DNA from: Pseudonocardia thermophila | Lineage (GTDB): Bacteria > Actinomycetota > Actinomycetes > Mycobacteriales > Pseudonocardiaceae | Length of the DNA: 64,000 bases | Assembly (NCBI RefSeq): GCF_900142365.1 | Contig: NZ_FRAP01000023.1 | Location: 53,814-117,813 of the forward strand | Direction of reading: 5' to 3' | Part shown: in pieces, positions 8,139-16,719 of the stretch | Layout of the letters: each line of letters opens with the position of its first letter | Numbering within the stretch: the stretch's first letter is position 1 | Notes under the pieces: model-generated | What the model saw: the letters and a program-made list of their open reading frames with translations, nothing else | Databases searched by the model: none | What the model was told of the DNA's origin: nothing | Made by a program: the position numbers and the translations under genes

Positions 8139-9247
8139 GCCGCATCGGGGTTGCGCCTGCGGGCAGGATGGCGGGCGTGGACCTGCCCGTGATGCCCCCG
8201 GTGAAGCCGATGCTGGCCAAGCCGCAGCCGTCGATCCCGGCCGGGAAGCTGTACGAGCCCAAGTGGGACGGCTTCCGGTCGATCATCTTCCGCGACGGTG
8301 ATGACGTGGAGATCGGCAGCCGCAACGAACGACCGATGACCCGGTACTTCCCCGAGGTCGTGGCGGCGGTGCGCGCGAACTTCCCTGAACGCGCCGTGAT
8401 CGACGGGGAGATCGTGGTCGTCGACCGGGAGCGCAACCGGCTCGACTTCGAGGTCCTGCAGCAGCGCATCCACCCCGCCGCCAGCCGCGTGAAGCTGCTG
8501 GCCGAGCAGACCCCGGCGAGCTTCGTAGCGTTCGACCTGCTCGCGCTCGGCGACGAGGACCTCACCGGCCACCCGTTCGCCGAGCGCCGCGCCCGCCTCG
8601 AGGAAGCGCTCGCCGAGGCGTCGCCGCCGGTGCACATCACCCCGATCACCGACGACCACGACCTGGCGAAGCAGTGGTTCGAGCAGTTCGAGGGCGCGGG
8701 CCTGGACGGGCTCATCGCCAAGGACCCGTCGGTGGCCTACCAGCCCGACAAGCGGGTCATGACGAAGATCAAGCACGAGCGCACCTGCGACGCGGTCGTG
8801 GCCGGCTACCGCGTGCACAAGTCCGGCCCGGACGCGATCGGCTCGCTGCTGCTCGGCCTCTACGACGATCGCGGCGTGCTCGCCTCCGTCGGCGTCATCG
8901 GAGCGTTCCCGCTGGCCGCCCGGAAGGAGCTGTTCCGAGAGCTGCAGCCGCTCGTCACCACGTTCGACGACCACCCGTGGTCATGGGCGAAGCAGGAGGC
9001 CGGCGAGCGCACCCCGCTCAAGGGCGAGGGCAGCCGGTGGAACAACGGCAAGGACCTCTCGTTCGTACCGCTGCGGCCCGAGCGGGTCGTCGAGGTGCGC
9101 TACGACTACATGGAGGGCGTGCGGTTCCGGCACACCGCGCAGTTCGTGCGGTGGCGCCCCGACCGCGATCCGCGCAGCTGCACGTACGAGCAGCTGGAGC
9201 AGCCGGTCTCGTTCGACCTGGCGGAGGTGCTCGGCCTGCCGGAGTGA
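8135..9247 (+). CDS. ligC: ATP-dependent DNA ligase, LigC type
   Basis: 370 residues. The adenylation motif KWDGFR gives Lys43 as the AMP-accepting lysine. VIDGEIVV, FVAFDLLAL, EGLDGLIAK-like (GAGLDGLIAK) and MTKIKHERTCD follow as motifs III-V, and an OB-fold ends in the EVRYDYMEG region. The length fits LigC (short, no polymerase or nuclease domains). GTG 8135 overlaps the MarR stop; ATG 8168 or GTG 8177 would give a start nearer to LPVMPPVKPMLA, where homologues begin. With the Prim-Pol and Mug genes it forms a repair cluster; no Ku gene is visible. Confidence 0.92.
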   Translation: MSRIGVAPAGRMAGVDLPVMPPVKPMLAKPQPSIPAGKLYEPKWDGFRSIIFRDGDDVEIGSRNERPMTRYFPEVVAAVRANFPERAVIDGEIVVVDRERNRLDFEVLQQRIHPAASRVKLLAEQTPASFVAFDLLALGDEDLTGHPFAERRARLEEALAEASPPVHITPITDDHDLAKQWFEQFEGAGLDGLIAKDPSVAYQPDKRVMTKIKHERTCDAVVAGYRVHKSGPDAIGSLLLGLYDDRGVLASVGVIGAFPLAARKELFRELQPLVTTFDDHPWSWAKQEAGERTPLKGEGSRWNNGKDLSFVPLRPERVVEVRYDYMEGVRFRHTAQFVRWRPDRDPRSCTYEQLEQPVSFDLAEVLGLPE

Positions 9248-9260
9248 GGCCGGGTGTTCC

Positions 9261-9321
9261 GTCGAGAACGAAGGTGTGGTGATCGAAAAGCCTTTTCGAT
9301 CACCACAGGTTCGTTCTCGAC
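9261..9321. repeat. 61-bp palindromic repeat, family A copy 1
   Basis: A 61-bp near-perfect inverted repeat opening with GTCGAGAACGAA and closing with its complement. An inner arm GTGGTGATCGAA pairs across a short AAGCCTT core, and only a 3-nt mismatch separates the outer and inner stems. It lies 14 bp after the ligC stop. Two further 61-bp copies lie at 10294 and 11130. It could act as a terminator. Confidence 0.9.
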
Positions 9322-9403
9322 GCGTCCGACGCCTCGAGGACTGGACGGGCCCGCGGCGGCGCGCGAGGCTGCGGCTCCCGGTCTCCTCTCCGAAGGGCGC
9401 ACG

Positions 9404-10273
9404 ATGACGTCACCCACCCGCATCCCGGTCACCGCCCGCGACGGCGCCTCGATCATCACCTACCGCTGGACCCCGGACGGCCCGCCGCGCGGGATCTTCC
9501 AGATCACCCACGGCATGGGCGAGCACATGCTGCGCTACCAGCACCTCGCCGACACGCTGACCGCCGCCGGCTTCCTCGTGCAGGGCCAGGACCACCGCGG
9601 ACACGGGGCCACCATGAGCGGCGCGCCGGGGCACATCGGGGCGACCGGCTGGGCGGCGCTCGTCGACGACATCGACCTGCTCGTCCAGCGCGCCCACGAC
9701 GAGTTCCCGGACCGGCCGCTGGTGCTGTTCGGGCACAGCATGGGCTCGTTCGCCGTGCAGCAGTACGTGCTCGACCACTCCGCCGACATCACCGCGCTCG
9801 CGCTGTCCGGCACCGCAGCGCTCGACCTGCTCGAACCCGCGATCGACCTCGACGCCCCGATCGATCTGTCCGGCTTCAACACGCCGTTCGCCCCGGCCCG
9901 CACCGACTACGACTGGCTCTCCCGCGACGATGCGCAGGTCGACGCCTACCTCGCCGACGAGCTGTGCGGGTTCGGACTGGACGCGGAGGCGAGCAAGGCG
10001 ATGTTCCACGCCGCCCGCGCGCTGGCCGACCCCGCACGGCTGGCGAACATCCGCCGCGATCTGCCCGTCTACATCGCCGTCGGCGAGATGGACCCGGTGA
10101 ACGGGCAGCTGGCGCTGTCGAACGCGCTCGTCCGACGACTGGAGTCGGCGGGGCTCACCGACGTGACGAGCGTCGTGTGGCCGGGCGCGCGCCACGAGAT
10201 CCTCAACGAGACCAACCGGGGCGAGGTGGAGGCGGACCTGCGCGCCTGGCTCGACCGGGTCGTGCCCCGCTGA
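9404..10273 (+). CDS. Alpha/beta hydrolase, lysophospholipase/monoacylglycerol lipase-like
   Basis: 289 residues. The fold signature reads HGMGEHMLRYQHLA (oxyanion region), QDHRGHGAT, then the nucleophile elbow GHSMG with Ser112, a late aspartate in VAVGEMDPVN-like context (IAVGEMDPVNG), and the catalytic histidine in GARHEILNE. This is the serine aquaporin/monoglyceride-lipase-like Hydrolase_4 pattern. ATG 9404 begins right before the conserved region. It has no signal peptide, so it is probably cytoplasmic. Family A palindromes lie on both sides. The substrate is not known. Confidence 0.85.
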   Translation: MTSPTRIPVTARDGASIITYRWTPDGPPRGIFQITHGMGEHMLRYQHLADTLTAAGFLVQGQDHRGHGATMSGAPGHIGATGWAALVDDIDLLVQRAHDEFPDRPLVLFGHSMGSFAVQQYVLDHSADITALALSGTAALDLLEPAIDLDAPIDLSGFNTPFAPARTDYDWLSRDDAQVDAYLADELCGFGLDAEASKAMFHAARALADPARLANIRRDLPVYIAVGEMDPVNGQLALSNALVRRLESAGLTDVTSVVWPGARHEILNETNRGEVEADLRAWLDRVVPR

Positions 10274-10293
10274 AGGCCGCGGGCCGGGTTGCC

Positions 10294-10354
10294 GTCGAGA
10301 ACGAAGTCGTGGTGATCAAGAAGGCTGATCGATCACCACGAGTTCGTTCTCGAC
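10294..10354. repeat. 61-bp palindromic repeat, family A copy 2
   Basis: The same outer stem (GTCGAGAACGAA and complement) and inner GTGGTGATC/GATCACCAC stem as copy 1, again 61 bp, with a changed central loop. It starts 21 bp after the hydrolase stop and 46 bp before the next ATG. The short upstream flank (CCGGGTT) resembles that of the other copies. Confidence 0.9.
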
Positions 10355-10399
10355 GCAGACCCCGGCACGCATGGTGCACGGGTAACGCCGTACGGCGCC

Positions 10400-11116
10400 A
10401 TGACGATCACCCGGGTACCCACGACCGCCGAGCCCGGGGAGACCATGTATCAGCACGCTCCGCCACCCCCGCCCGTCGTACCGCAGAGAACACAGACGTC
10501 GTGGCTGGGCCGGGGCCGCTGGTACCCGATCGTGGTGGTCCTTTCCGCGGGGATACTCAGCTTCGTTCCCTTCGTGCACGCCGCGGTCCGTACCCGACGA
10601 CCGCTCATGCAGCTGACAGCAGTCCTGTACACGGCCGCCGTGGTTGCGATGTTTCTGCTCATCGACACGGACCGAGGAGGCGGTGGCGCGATCGCTGCCC
10701 TGATGATCATCGCCGCCGTGCACTCCGTGCTCATCCGGCCGTACGTGTGGCCGTCCCTGCGTGGGGGCCCGGTCGCCGATCCCGCGGTGGCCGCCGCGCT
10801 CGCGGCCCGGAAGCGACGTCAGGAGACGCGGGCGCTCATCGCCGGCGACCCGCAGCTGGCCCGCGAGCTGCGCATCGGACGCCCCGACCTGCCTGGCCGC
10901 CAGTACGACGACGGCGGCCTGGTGGATCTCAACAACGCGCCGGGCTGGGTGATCGCCCAGGTGTGCGACATCGATCGCGCCGTCGCCGAGCACATCGTGC
11001 GGGTGCGGATGATGAGTGGCCCGTTCACCACCGTCGACGACGTCCTCGCCCTCGCCGACGTGCCGTACCCGCTGTGGGACCGCGTCCGCGAGCGAGCGGT
11101 CGTCATCCCGATCTGA
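10400..11116 (+). CDS. Membrane protein with C-terminal helix-hairpin-helix domain
   Basis: 238 residues. A proline-rich N-terminus is followed by hydrophobic segments (IVVVLSAGILSFVPFVHAAV, LTAVLYTAAVVAMFLLI, AALMIIAAVHSVLI), then a charged linker and a ComEA-like HhH: VDLNNAPGWVIAQVCDIDRA with HIVRVRMMSGPF. HhH motifs bind DNA non-specifically, so this may tether DNA at the membrane, but ComEA itself has a different layout. ATG 10400 is used; ATG 10445 is an alternative. The role is unassigned. Confidence 0.7.
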   Translation: MTITRVPTTAEPGETMYQHAPPPPPVVPQRTQTSWLGRGRWYPIVVVLSAGILSFVPFVHAAVRTRRPLMQLTAVLYTAAVVAMFLLIDTDRGGGGAIAALMIIAAVHSVLIRPYVWPSLRGGPVADPAVAAALAARKRRQETRALIAGDPQLARELRIGRPDLPGRQYDDGGLVDLNNAPGWVIAQVCDIDRAVAEHIVRVRMMSGPFTTVDDVLALADVPYPLWDRVRERAVVIPI

Positions 11117-11129
11117 AACCCGGATGTCG

Positions 11130-11190
11130 CTCGAGAACGAAGTTGTGGTGATCAAAAGGGCTGATCGATCACCACAGGTTCGTTCTCGAC
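11130..11190. repeat. 61-bp palindromic repeat, family A copy 3
   Basis: The third 61-bp copy, placed between the stop codons of the HhH gene (11116) and convergent rlmN (11197). The first base is C where the other copies have G. The inner stem GTGGTGATC is intact and the loop resembles copy 2. Its place between convergent genes suits a bidirectional terminator. Confidence 0.9.
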
Positions 11191-11196
11191 GCGGGG

Positions 11197-12300
11197 TCAG
11201 GCGCCCGTGGCCGCCAGCTGGCCGCACGCCGCGGCGATCTCCTGGCCGCGGGTGTCGCGCACCGTGCACGCGATCCCGGCGGCCTGGACGCGCCGCACGA
11301 ACTCGTCCTGGACCGGTCGCGGGGAGGCGTCCCACTCGCTGCCCGGCGTGGGGTTGAGCGGGATGAGGTTGACGTGCACCCGCTTGCGACCGATCTCCCG
11401 GGCGAGTCGCTGCCCGAGCAGGTCGGCGCGCCACGGCTGGTCGTTCACGTCGCGGATCAGCGCGTACTCGATCGAGACGCGCCGACCGGTGGTCACGGCG
11501 TAGCGGCGGGCCGCGGCCAGGACCTCGGCCACCTTCCACCGGTTGTTCACCGGCACCAGGGTGTCGCGCAGCTCGTCGTCGGGGGTGTGCAGGGAGACGG
11601 CGAGCGTGACCGGCAGGCCCTCGCCGGCGAGCTTGTCGATCGCCGGGACCAGCCCGACCGTGGACACGGTGACGCCGCGCGCGGAGATGCCCAGGCCGGC
11701 CGGGGCGGGCTCGGTGATCCGCCGGACCGCGGCGACCACCCGCTGGTAGTTGGCCAGCGGCTCGCCCATGCCCATGAACACGATGTTGGACAGCCGCATC
11801 GGCACGCCGAGGGCGCCGTCGCGGGCAGCGACCGCGGCCTGCCGGACCTGCTCGACGATCTCCGCGGTGGACAGGTTGCGCTGCAGCCCGCCCTGCCCCG
11901 TCGCGCAGAACGGGCAGGCCATGCCGCACCCGGCCTGGCTCGACACGCACACGGTGGCGCGGTCCGGGTAGCGCATCAGCACCGACTCGGCCCGGGTGCC
12001 GTCATGGGCCTTCCACAGGGTCTTGCGGGTGGCGCCGCCGTCGCAGGTCTGCTCCAGCACGGGCTGCACGAGCGGCGGCAGCAGCGACCGCAGGCTCTCC
12101 CGCGCCGCCACGGGCAGATCGGTCATGGCATCGGGATCGGCGCAGAGGCGCCCGAAGTAGTGCCTCGCCAGCTGGTCGGCGCGGAACCCGGGCAGCCCCA
12201 GCTCCGCCACGGCGGACCGCCGCTCGGTCGGGTCGAGATCGGCGAGGTGGCGGGGCGGGAGCGCGCGCTTGGGCGCGTCGAAGACCAGGGGAAGGCTCAT
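11197..12300 (-). CDS. rlmN: 23S rRNA (adenine2503-C2)-methyltransferase RlmN
   Basis: 367 residues. A radical-SAM enzyme that methylates A2503 of 23S rRNA (and A37 of some tRNAs). The cluster motif CGMACPFC supplies Cys125, Cys129 and Cys132. GMGEPLANY and SIEYALIRDVND follow, and VRDTRGQEIAAACGQL ends the protein with the conserved catalytic cysteine. It keeps its usual actinobacterial place near cdsA, though here a 3.7-kb insertion separates them. It is divergent from the Rph-like gene, with 90 bp between starts. Confidence 0.96.
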   Translation of the reverse strand: MSLPLVFDAPKRALPPRHLADLDPTERRSAVAELGLPGFRADQLARHYFGRLCADPDAMTDLPVAARESLRSLLPPLVQPVLEQTCDGGATRKTLWKAHDGTRAESVLMRYPDRATVCVSSQAGCGMACPFCATGQGGLQRNLSTAEIVEQVRQAAVAARDGALGVPMRLSNIVFMGMGEPLANYQRVVAAVRRITEPAPAGLGISARGVTVSTVGLVPAIDKLAGEGLPVTLAVSLHTPDDELRDTLVPVNNRWKVAEVLAAARRYAVTTGRRVSIEYALIRDVNDQPWRADLLGQRLAREIGRKRVHVNLIPLNPTPGSEWDASPRPVQDEFVRRVQAAGIACTVRDTRGQEIAAACGQLAATGA

Positions 12301-12390
12301 GACCTCGTCGATTGTGCCAGCTGCGCACCGATCGGTGCGGGTCCGGCCGACCGGCTAGAAAATTCATCACATGTTGAGTACTCTTCCGGC

Positions 12391-15042
12391 ATGACGGTCA
12401 TCGGCACGGTCATCGGTCTGGACTCCCCCGACGCGCGCCGGCTCGAGCTGGTCGGTGGGAAGGGGGCCAACCTCGCCGAGCTCATCGCCGCCGGGTTCGC
12501 GGTGCCGCGCGGGTTCTGCGTGAGCACCGCGGCCTACCACGCCGCCGCGGAGGCCGCGCGGATCGCTGAGCTGCTCGCCGCGGGCGGCCCCGATCTCCCG
12601 GCCCGCGCCCGCGAGGCGCTCCGGACCACGCCGAGCGCCCCGGAGACGACCGCCGCGATCACCGCCGCCTACGCCGCGCTCGGGGACGACGTGCCGGTGG
12701 CCGTGCGGTCCTCCGCCACCGCGGAGGACCTGCCGGGCGCCAGCTTCGCCGGCCAGCAGGACACCTACCTCAACGTCGTCGGCGCCGAGGCCGTCCTGGA
12801 CGCCGTCCGCCGCTGCTGGGCGTCGCTGTGGACCGACCGCGCCTACGCCTACCGCGAGACCACGGGCATCGACCAGCACACGGTCGCGCTCGCCGTCGTC
12901 GTGCAGGAGATGGTGGACGCGCAGGTCGCGGGCGTGCTGTTCACCGCGGACCCGGTGAGCGGCCGGCGCACCCGCACCGTCATCGACGCTGCGCCCGGCC
13001 TGGGCGAAGCCGTCGTCTCCGGCGCCGTGAACCCCGACCACATCGTGGTCGAGGACGGCCGGATCGACTACACGCCGGGCGAACAGGCCGTCGCGGTCCG
13101 GGCCCTACCCGGCGGCGGCACCGAGCACGAGGAACTGCCCGCCGACACCACCCACGCCCTCACCGACGACCAGGTCCGCGCGCTCGCCGAGCTGGGCCGC
13201 GCGGTCGAGCGGCACTGCGGCAGCCCGCAGGACGTGGAGTGGGCGATCGACATCCGCGGCGCGCTGCTGCTCACCCAGGCCCGCCCGATCACCACCCTGC
13301 ATCCAGTGCCGACGCCGAACCGGCCGGGCCTGCGCGCGTTCTTCAACGTCAGCCTCGCCCAGGGCCTCACCCGGCCGATCACGCCCGCCGGCATCGCGGC
13401 GGTCCGCATGGTCGCGGCCACCGCCTCGACGCGGGCGTTCGGCATCCCGGCCGATCCCGAGCTCGGGCCGCCCACCCTCACCGCGGCCGGCGGCCGCATC
13501 TTCATCGACGCTACCGAGGGCCTGCGCAACCAGATCGGCCGCCGGCTCCTCCCCCGGATCCTCGACGTGATGGAGGCCCGGTCCGCCGTCGTGATGCGAG
13601 CGTTGCTGGAGGACCCGGCGTACGCGCCGCGGCCCGGCTCGGGGCTGCGGTTCCTCAAGCGGATCGCCCGCACCATGCTCCGCTTCCACGTGCCGCCGCA
13701 GGTGCTGCTCGCCCTGGCCAGCCCGCCCGCCGCGCGCCGGCGCATCGACCGGATCGGCGCCCGCGTCTACGCGCACCGGCCGCTGGCCGAAGCCGCCACC
13801 GCGATCGCCCGCATCGACCACGCCGCGGAGGTGCTGCGCGCGGCGTTCCCGGTGCTGCCGACCGTGGTCCCGGCCGCCGGAGCCGGGTTCGCGATGCTCG
13901 GCCTCGCGCGGCTGCTCGCCGGGCAGGCGATCGACGCGAACACCGTCCACGAGCTGCTGCGGTCACTGCCGCACAACACGACGACCGAGATGGACCTGCA
14001 GCTGTGGGACCTCGCGGTGGAGCTGCGCGCCGACCCGGAGTCGGCCCGCGTGTTCGCCGAGCTGCCCCCGGCCGAGCTGGCCGCACGCTGGGCCGAGGGA
14101 CGGCTGCCGCGGAACGCGCAGGAGGGTGTCACCGCGTTCTTGCGCCGGCACGGCCACCGCGCCGTCGCCGAGATCGACCTGGGCATGCCCCGCTGGTCCG
14201 ACGATCCGACGTACGTCCTCGGGGTGCTCGCCAACTACCTGCGCATGACCGACCCGGAACAGGCCCCGGACGCGGTGTTCGCCCGCGGGGCCGCCGCGGC
14301 GGAGGCGGCCGTCGCGCAGGTGGCCGCCGAGGTGGGGGAACGGTCACCCGCGAAGGCCCGCCTGGTCCGCTGGGCGCTGGGCCGCATGCGGGAGCTGACC
14401 GGGCTGCGCGAGACGCACAAGGACTACCTGGTGCGGATGATCGCGGTCGCGCGCGCCGAACTCGCCGCGGTCGGCCGGGAGCTGGCCGGCCGGGGCATGC
14501 TCGGCCGGGCCGACGACGTGTTCTGGCTCGACTTCGCCGAAGCGCGCCGCGCGGTCGGCGGCGAGGACCTGCAGGCGCTCGTCGCCGAGCGCCGCGCCGA
14601 GTACGACCGGGAGCTGCAGCGCCGGCACGTCCCGCGGATCCTGCTCTCCGATGGCACCGAGCCCGAGGCACTCAAACCCGCCGGGGCTGCCGCGGACGGG
14701 GCGCTGGTCGGCACCGCGGCCTCCGCCGGCACCGTCACCGGGGCCGCGCGAGTGGTGCTCGATCCGGTCGGGGCGCACCTGGAACCCGGCGAGATCCTCG
14801 TCGTGCCCTCGACCGACCCTGGCTGGACCCCTCTGTTCCTCACCGCGGGCGGGCTGGTCATGGAGATGGGCGGGGCGAACTCGCACGGCGCGGTCGTGGC
14901 GCGCGAGTACGGGATCCCGGCCGTCGTCGGCGTGCCGGACGCGACCGTCGCCATCACCACCGGCGATCGCATCACGGTCGACGGCGCGGCCGGCGTCGTG
15001 ACCCGGGCGCCGGCCGACGCACCCGCTCCGGCCGCCGTGTAG
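12391..15042 (+). CDS. PEP-synthase-like dikinase related to rifampicin phosphotransferase
   Basis: 883 residues. The order matches Rph: an ATP-grasp domain (VGGKGANLAELIAAGF, VAVRSSATAEDLPGASFAGQ, VQEMVDAQVAGVLFTADPV), a long central domain, and a C-terminal phosphohistidine swivelling domain with GGANSHGAVVAREYGIPAVVG-type sequence, His832 being the phospho-carrier. Rph transfers the beta-phosphate of ATP to rifamycins. The central substrate domain has not been compared residue by residue, so the substrate may differ. I saw no rifamycin-associated element in the 90-bp upstream gap, only an AT-rich stretch near 12357-12380. It interrupts the rlmN-cdsA order. Confidence 0.8.
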   Translation: MTVIGTVIGLDSPDARRLELVGGKGANLAELIAAGFAVPRGFCVSTAAYHAAAEAARIAELLAAGGPDLPARAREALRTTPSAPETTAAITAAYAALGDDVPVAVRSSATAEDLPGASFAGQQDTYLNVVGAEAVLDAVRRCWASLWTDRAYAYRETTGIDQHTVALAVVVQEMVDAQVAGVLFTADPVSGRRTRTVIDAAPGLGEAVVSGAVNPDHIVVEDGRIDYTPGEQAVAVRALPGGGTEHEELPADTTHALTDDQVRALAELGRAVERHCGSPQDVEWAIDIRGALLLTQARPITTLHPVPTPNRPGLRAFFNVSLAQGLTRPITPAGIAAVRMVAATASTRAFGIPADPELGPPTLTAAGGRIFIDATEGLRNQIGRRLLPRILDVMEARSAVVMRALLEDPAYAPRPGSGLRFLKRIARTMLRFHVPPQVLLALASPPAARRRIDRIGARVYAHRPLAEAATAIARIDHAAEVLRAAFPVLPTVVPAAGAGFAMLGLARLLAGQAIDANTVHELLRSLPHNTTTEMDLQLWDLAVELRADPESARVFAELPPAELAARWAEGRLPRNAQEGVTAFLRRHGHRAVAEIDLGMPRWSDDPTYVLGVLANYLRMTDPEQAPDAVFARGAAAAEAAVAQVAAEVGERSPAKARLVRWALGRMRELTGLRETHKDYLVRMIAVARAELAAVGRELAGRGMLGRADDVFWLDFAEARRAVGGEDLQALVAERRAEYDRELQRRHVPRILLSDGTEPEALKPAGAAADGALVGTAASAGTVTGAARVVLDPVGAHLEPGEILVVPSTDPGWTPLFLTAGGLVMEMGGANSHGAVVAREYGIPAVVGVPDATVAITTGDRITVDGAAGVVTRAPADAPAPAAV

Positions 15043-15122
15043 CGAGCGGCGGTGGGATCAGCAGCGGGGATCGGCAGCGGGGATGTTCGGCAGGGGGCAA
15101 CGGCGGGCATCACCAGCGGGGT

Positions 15123-15863
15123 TCACCGGCGCGGCAGCGCGGCCAGCGCCTCCGCGAGCAGCCCGGCGCGGACCGCGGCGAACCCGCAGCACAGCGCGCC
15201 CGCGCCCATTCCGACCAGGCCCTGAGTGTACAGATCGCCCTGGGTGCCGAACGCGAGCGACCCGCCGGCGACGGCCAGCACCAGCAGCGCCCCGGCTACC
15301 ACTTGCAGCCCGCGCTCGCGGAGGATGCGCACCGAGCGGAACAGCGCGATCGCCACGACCGCGAACGCGAACGGCACCTTGATCTCGCCGAGGCCGAGCC
15401 AGCTCAACCCGACCCCGCCGAGCAGGATCGTCACGATCGACCCCGCCGCGATGCGCACCAGGGCGACGCGGCCACCGCGCGGTAGCGGCACGCCCTCCCC
15501 CATGCGCCTGCGCAGCGTGATCCCGAGCGCGACGGCCCCGGACAGGCCGGCGGCCAGCAGCAACGTGCCCATGCCCGGCTCGAGCGCGGCCGTGCCGATC
15601 GTCCACCAGACCCCGCCGAGGATCGGCAGCAGCAGCGGCAGGGTCATCGGCCGCACCGGCGGCAGCGGGCGGCGCTCCCGCGCCAGGGCAGCTGGCTGCG
15701 CGGGCCGATCGGGCCGTTCCGGCGGCACCGGGACCGGTGCCTTCAGCGTCGGCCGCGCCGCCCGCGGGGGCGGCACGACACGCGGCGGCACCCGGTGCGG
15801 GACGGTCCGCGGCTCCGGCTGCCTCGGCCGGGCCCGGTTCGGCACGGTCGGTTGGTCGCGCAT
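15123..15863 (-). CDS. Multi-pass membrane protein with proline-rich N-terminus
   Basis: 246 residues. The first 70 or so are rich in P, R and A, with no signal peptide. About six hydrophobic segments follow (for example LPLLLPILGGVWWTIGTAAL, AGSIVTILLGGVGLSWLGL, FAFAVVAIALF). The layout resembles short actinobacterial membrane proteins of unknown role. It stands alone on the minus strand beyond the Rph-like gene. ATG 15863 is the first start. Confidence 0.6.
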   Translation of the reverse strand: MRDQPTVPNRARPRQPEPRTVPHRVPPRVVPPPRAARPTLKAPVPVPPERPDRPAQPAALARERRPLPPVRPMTLPLLLPILGGVWWTIGTAALEPGMGTLLLAAGLSGAVALGITLRRRMGEGVPLPRGGRVALVRIAAGSIVTILLGGVGLSWLGLGEIKVPFAFAVVAIALFRSVRILRERGLQVVAGALLVLAVAGGSLAFGTQGDLYTQGLVGMGAGALCCGFAAVRAGLLAEALAALPRR

Positions 15864-15961
15864 GGCTCCACGGTAGCGACGGGTCGATCACGGAGGCGTC
15901 ACGACCGGGGTGATCCACCACCCGGCGTAGCTCGCGCTACTCCGAACGTGCACAGGGTTCT

Positions 15962-16013
15962 CCACGAACGGCGCTTTCGTCAGCACCGTTGCTGACGAAA
16001 GCGCCGTTCGTGG
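15962..16013. repeat. Palindromic repeat, family B copy 1 (24-bp perfect arms)
   Basis: Two perfect 24-bp complementary arms (15962-15985 and 15990-16013) around a 4-nt loop. The arms contain the core ACGAACGGCGCTTTCGT. It lies between the stop of the methyltransferase (16024) and the start of the membrane protein (15863) on the minus strand, so it would end transcription of the cdsA operon. Related copies are at 33342 and 63776. Confidence 0.92.
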
Positions 16014-16023
16014 GGCGAGACCG

Positions 16024-16719
16024 CTACCGCAGGTGCAACCCGGACCGCCGCACGTGCAGCCGGTACCCGACGGGCAGCTCGAGACCGGTGAACTCCCCCA
16101 GCGCCCGATCGGCCGTCGCGGCGGAGAACTCGATGCGCAGCACCGCCTCGGCGGTGATGCGGTCGGGGAAGCGCCAGCGCGTGCGGATCCGCCGCATCGT
16201 GAACCCCTGGCGGGCGAAGAACCGCTCCACCGCAGCCGGGTCGTAGCGGGGCAGGTCGGCGCGCATCCAGTCGCCGTACGGCGGCACGGTGGCGTCGAGA
16301 TCGACGATCGCCAGCACCCCGCCGGGCCGCAGCACCCGCTCAGCCTCCGCGATCCCCGGCTCGCAGCCCGGGCCGAAGAAGTACGCGGTGCGCGCGTGCA
16401 CCACGTCGACGCTGGAGTCGGGCAGCGGCAACCGCTCGGCGCTGCCCTCGCGCACGTCCAGGCCGCGGGCCCGGGCGCGCTCCACGAGCGGCCGGTACGG
16501 CTCCACGCCGACGACCGAGGCCGCCTCCGCGGCGAAGACCGGCAGGTGGAAGCCGTCCCCACAGCCGACGTCGACCACGTCCCGCCCGGCGAACGGCGCC
16601 AGCTCCCGCAGCGCCGCCCAGATCGCGCCGTCGACGTCCTGCGCGGCGTTCTCCTTGGCGTAGACGTCGGGCCAGTTCCAGATGTTCGGGCTCGGGATCG
16701 GCCGCGGCGGCCGCCTCAC
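16024..16719 (-). CDS. SAM-dependent class I methyltransferase
   Basis: 231 residues with the class I motifs: VVDVGCGDGFHLPVFA (SAM-binding loop), VVGVEPYRPLVERAR, EGSAERLPLPDSSVDVV and the post-motif RVLRPGGVLAIVDLDA. GTG 16719 overlaps the cdsA stop as GTGA, so translation is coupled to cdsA. The N-terminus (PNIWNWPDVYAKENAA) is distinctive. Small-molecule, lipid or quinone substrates are all possible; coupling to cdsA is only weak evidence for a lipid-related role. Confidence 0.8.
   Translation of the reverse strand: MRRPPRPIPSPNIWNWPDVYAKENAAQDVDGAIWAALRELAPFAGRDVVDVGCGDGFHLPVFAAEAASVVGVEPYRPLVERARARGLDVREGSAERLPLPDSSVDVVHARTAYFFGPGCEPGIAEAERVLRPGGVLAIVDLDATVPPYGDWMRADLPRYDPAAVERFFARQGFTMRRIRTRWRFPDRITAEAVLRIEFSAATADRALGEFTGLELPVGYRLHVRRSGLHLR

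Noticed and set aside
12301..12390. Rifamycin-associated element upstream of the Rph-like gene
   Set aside because: No paired GGGG/CCCC-type 19-bp inverted motif as described for that element was found in the gap.
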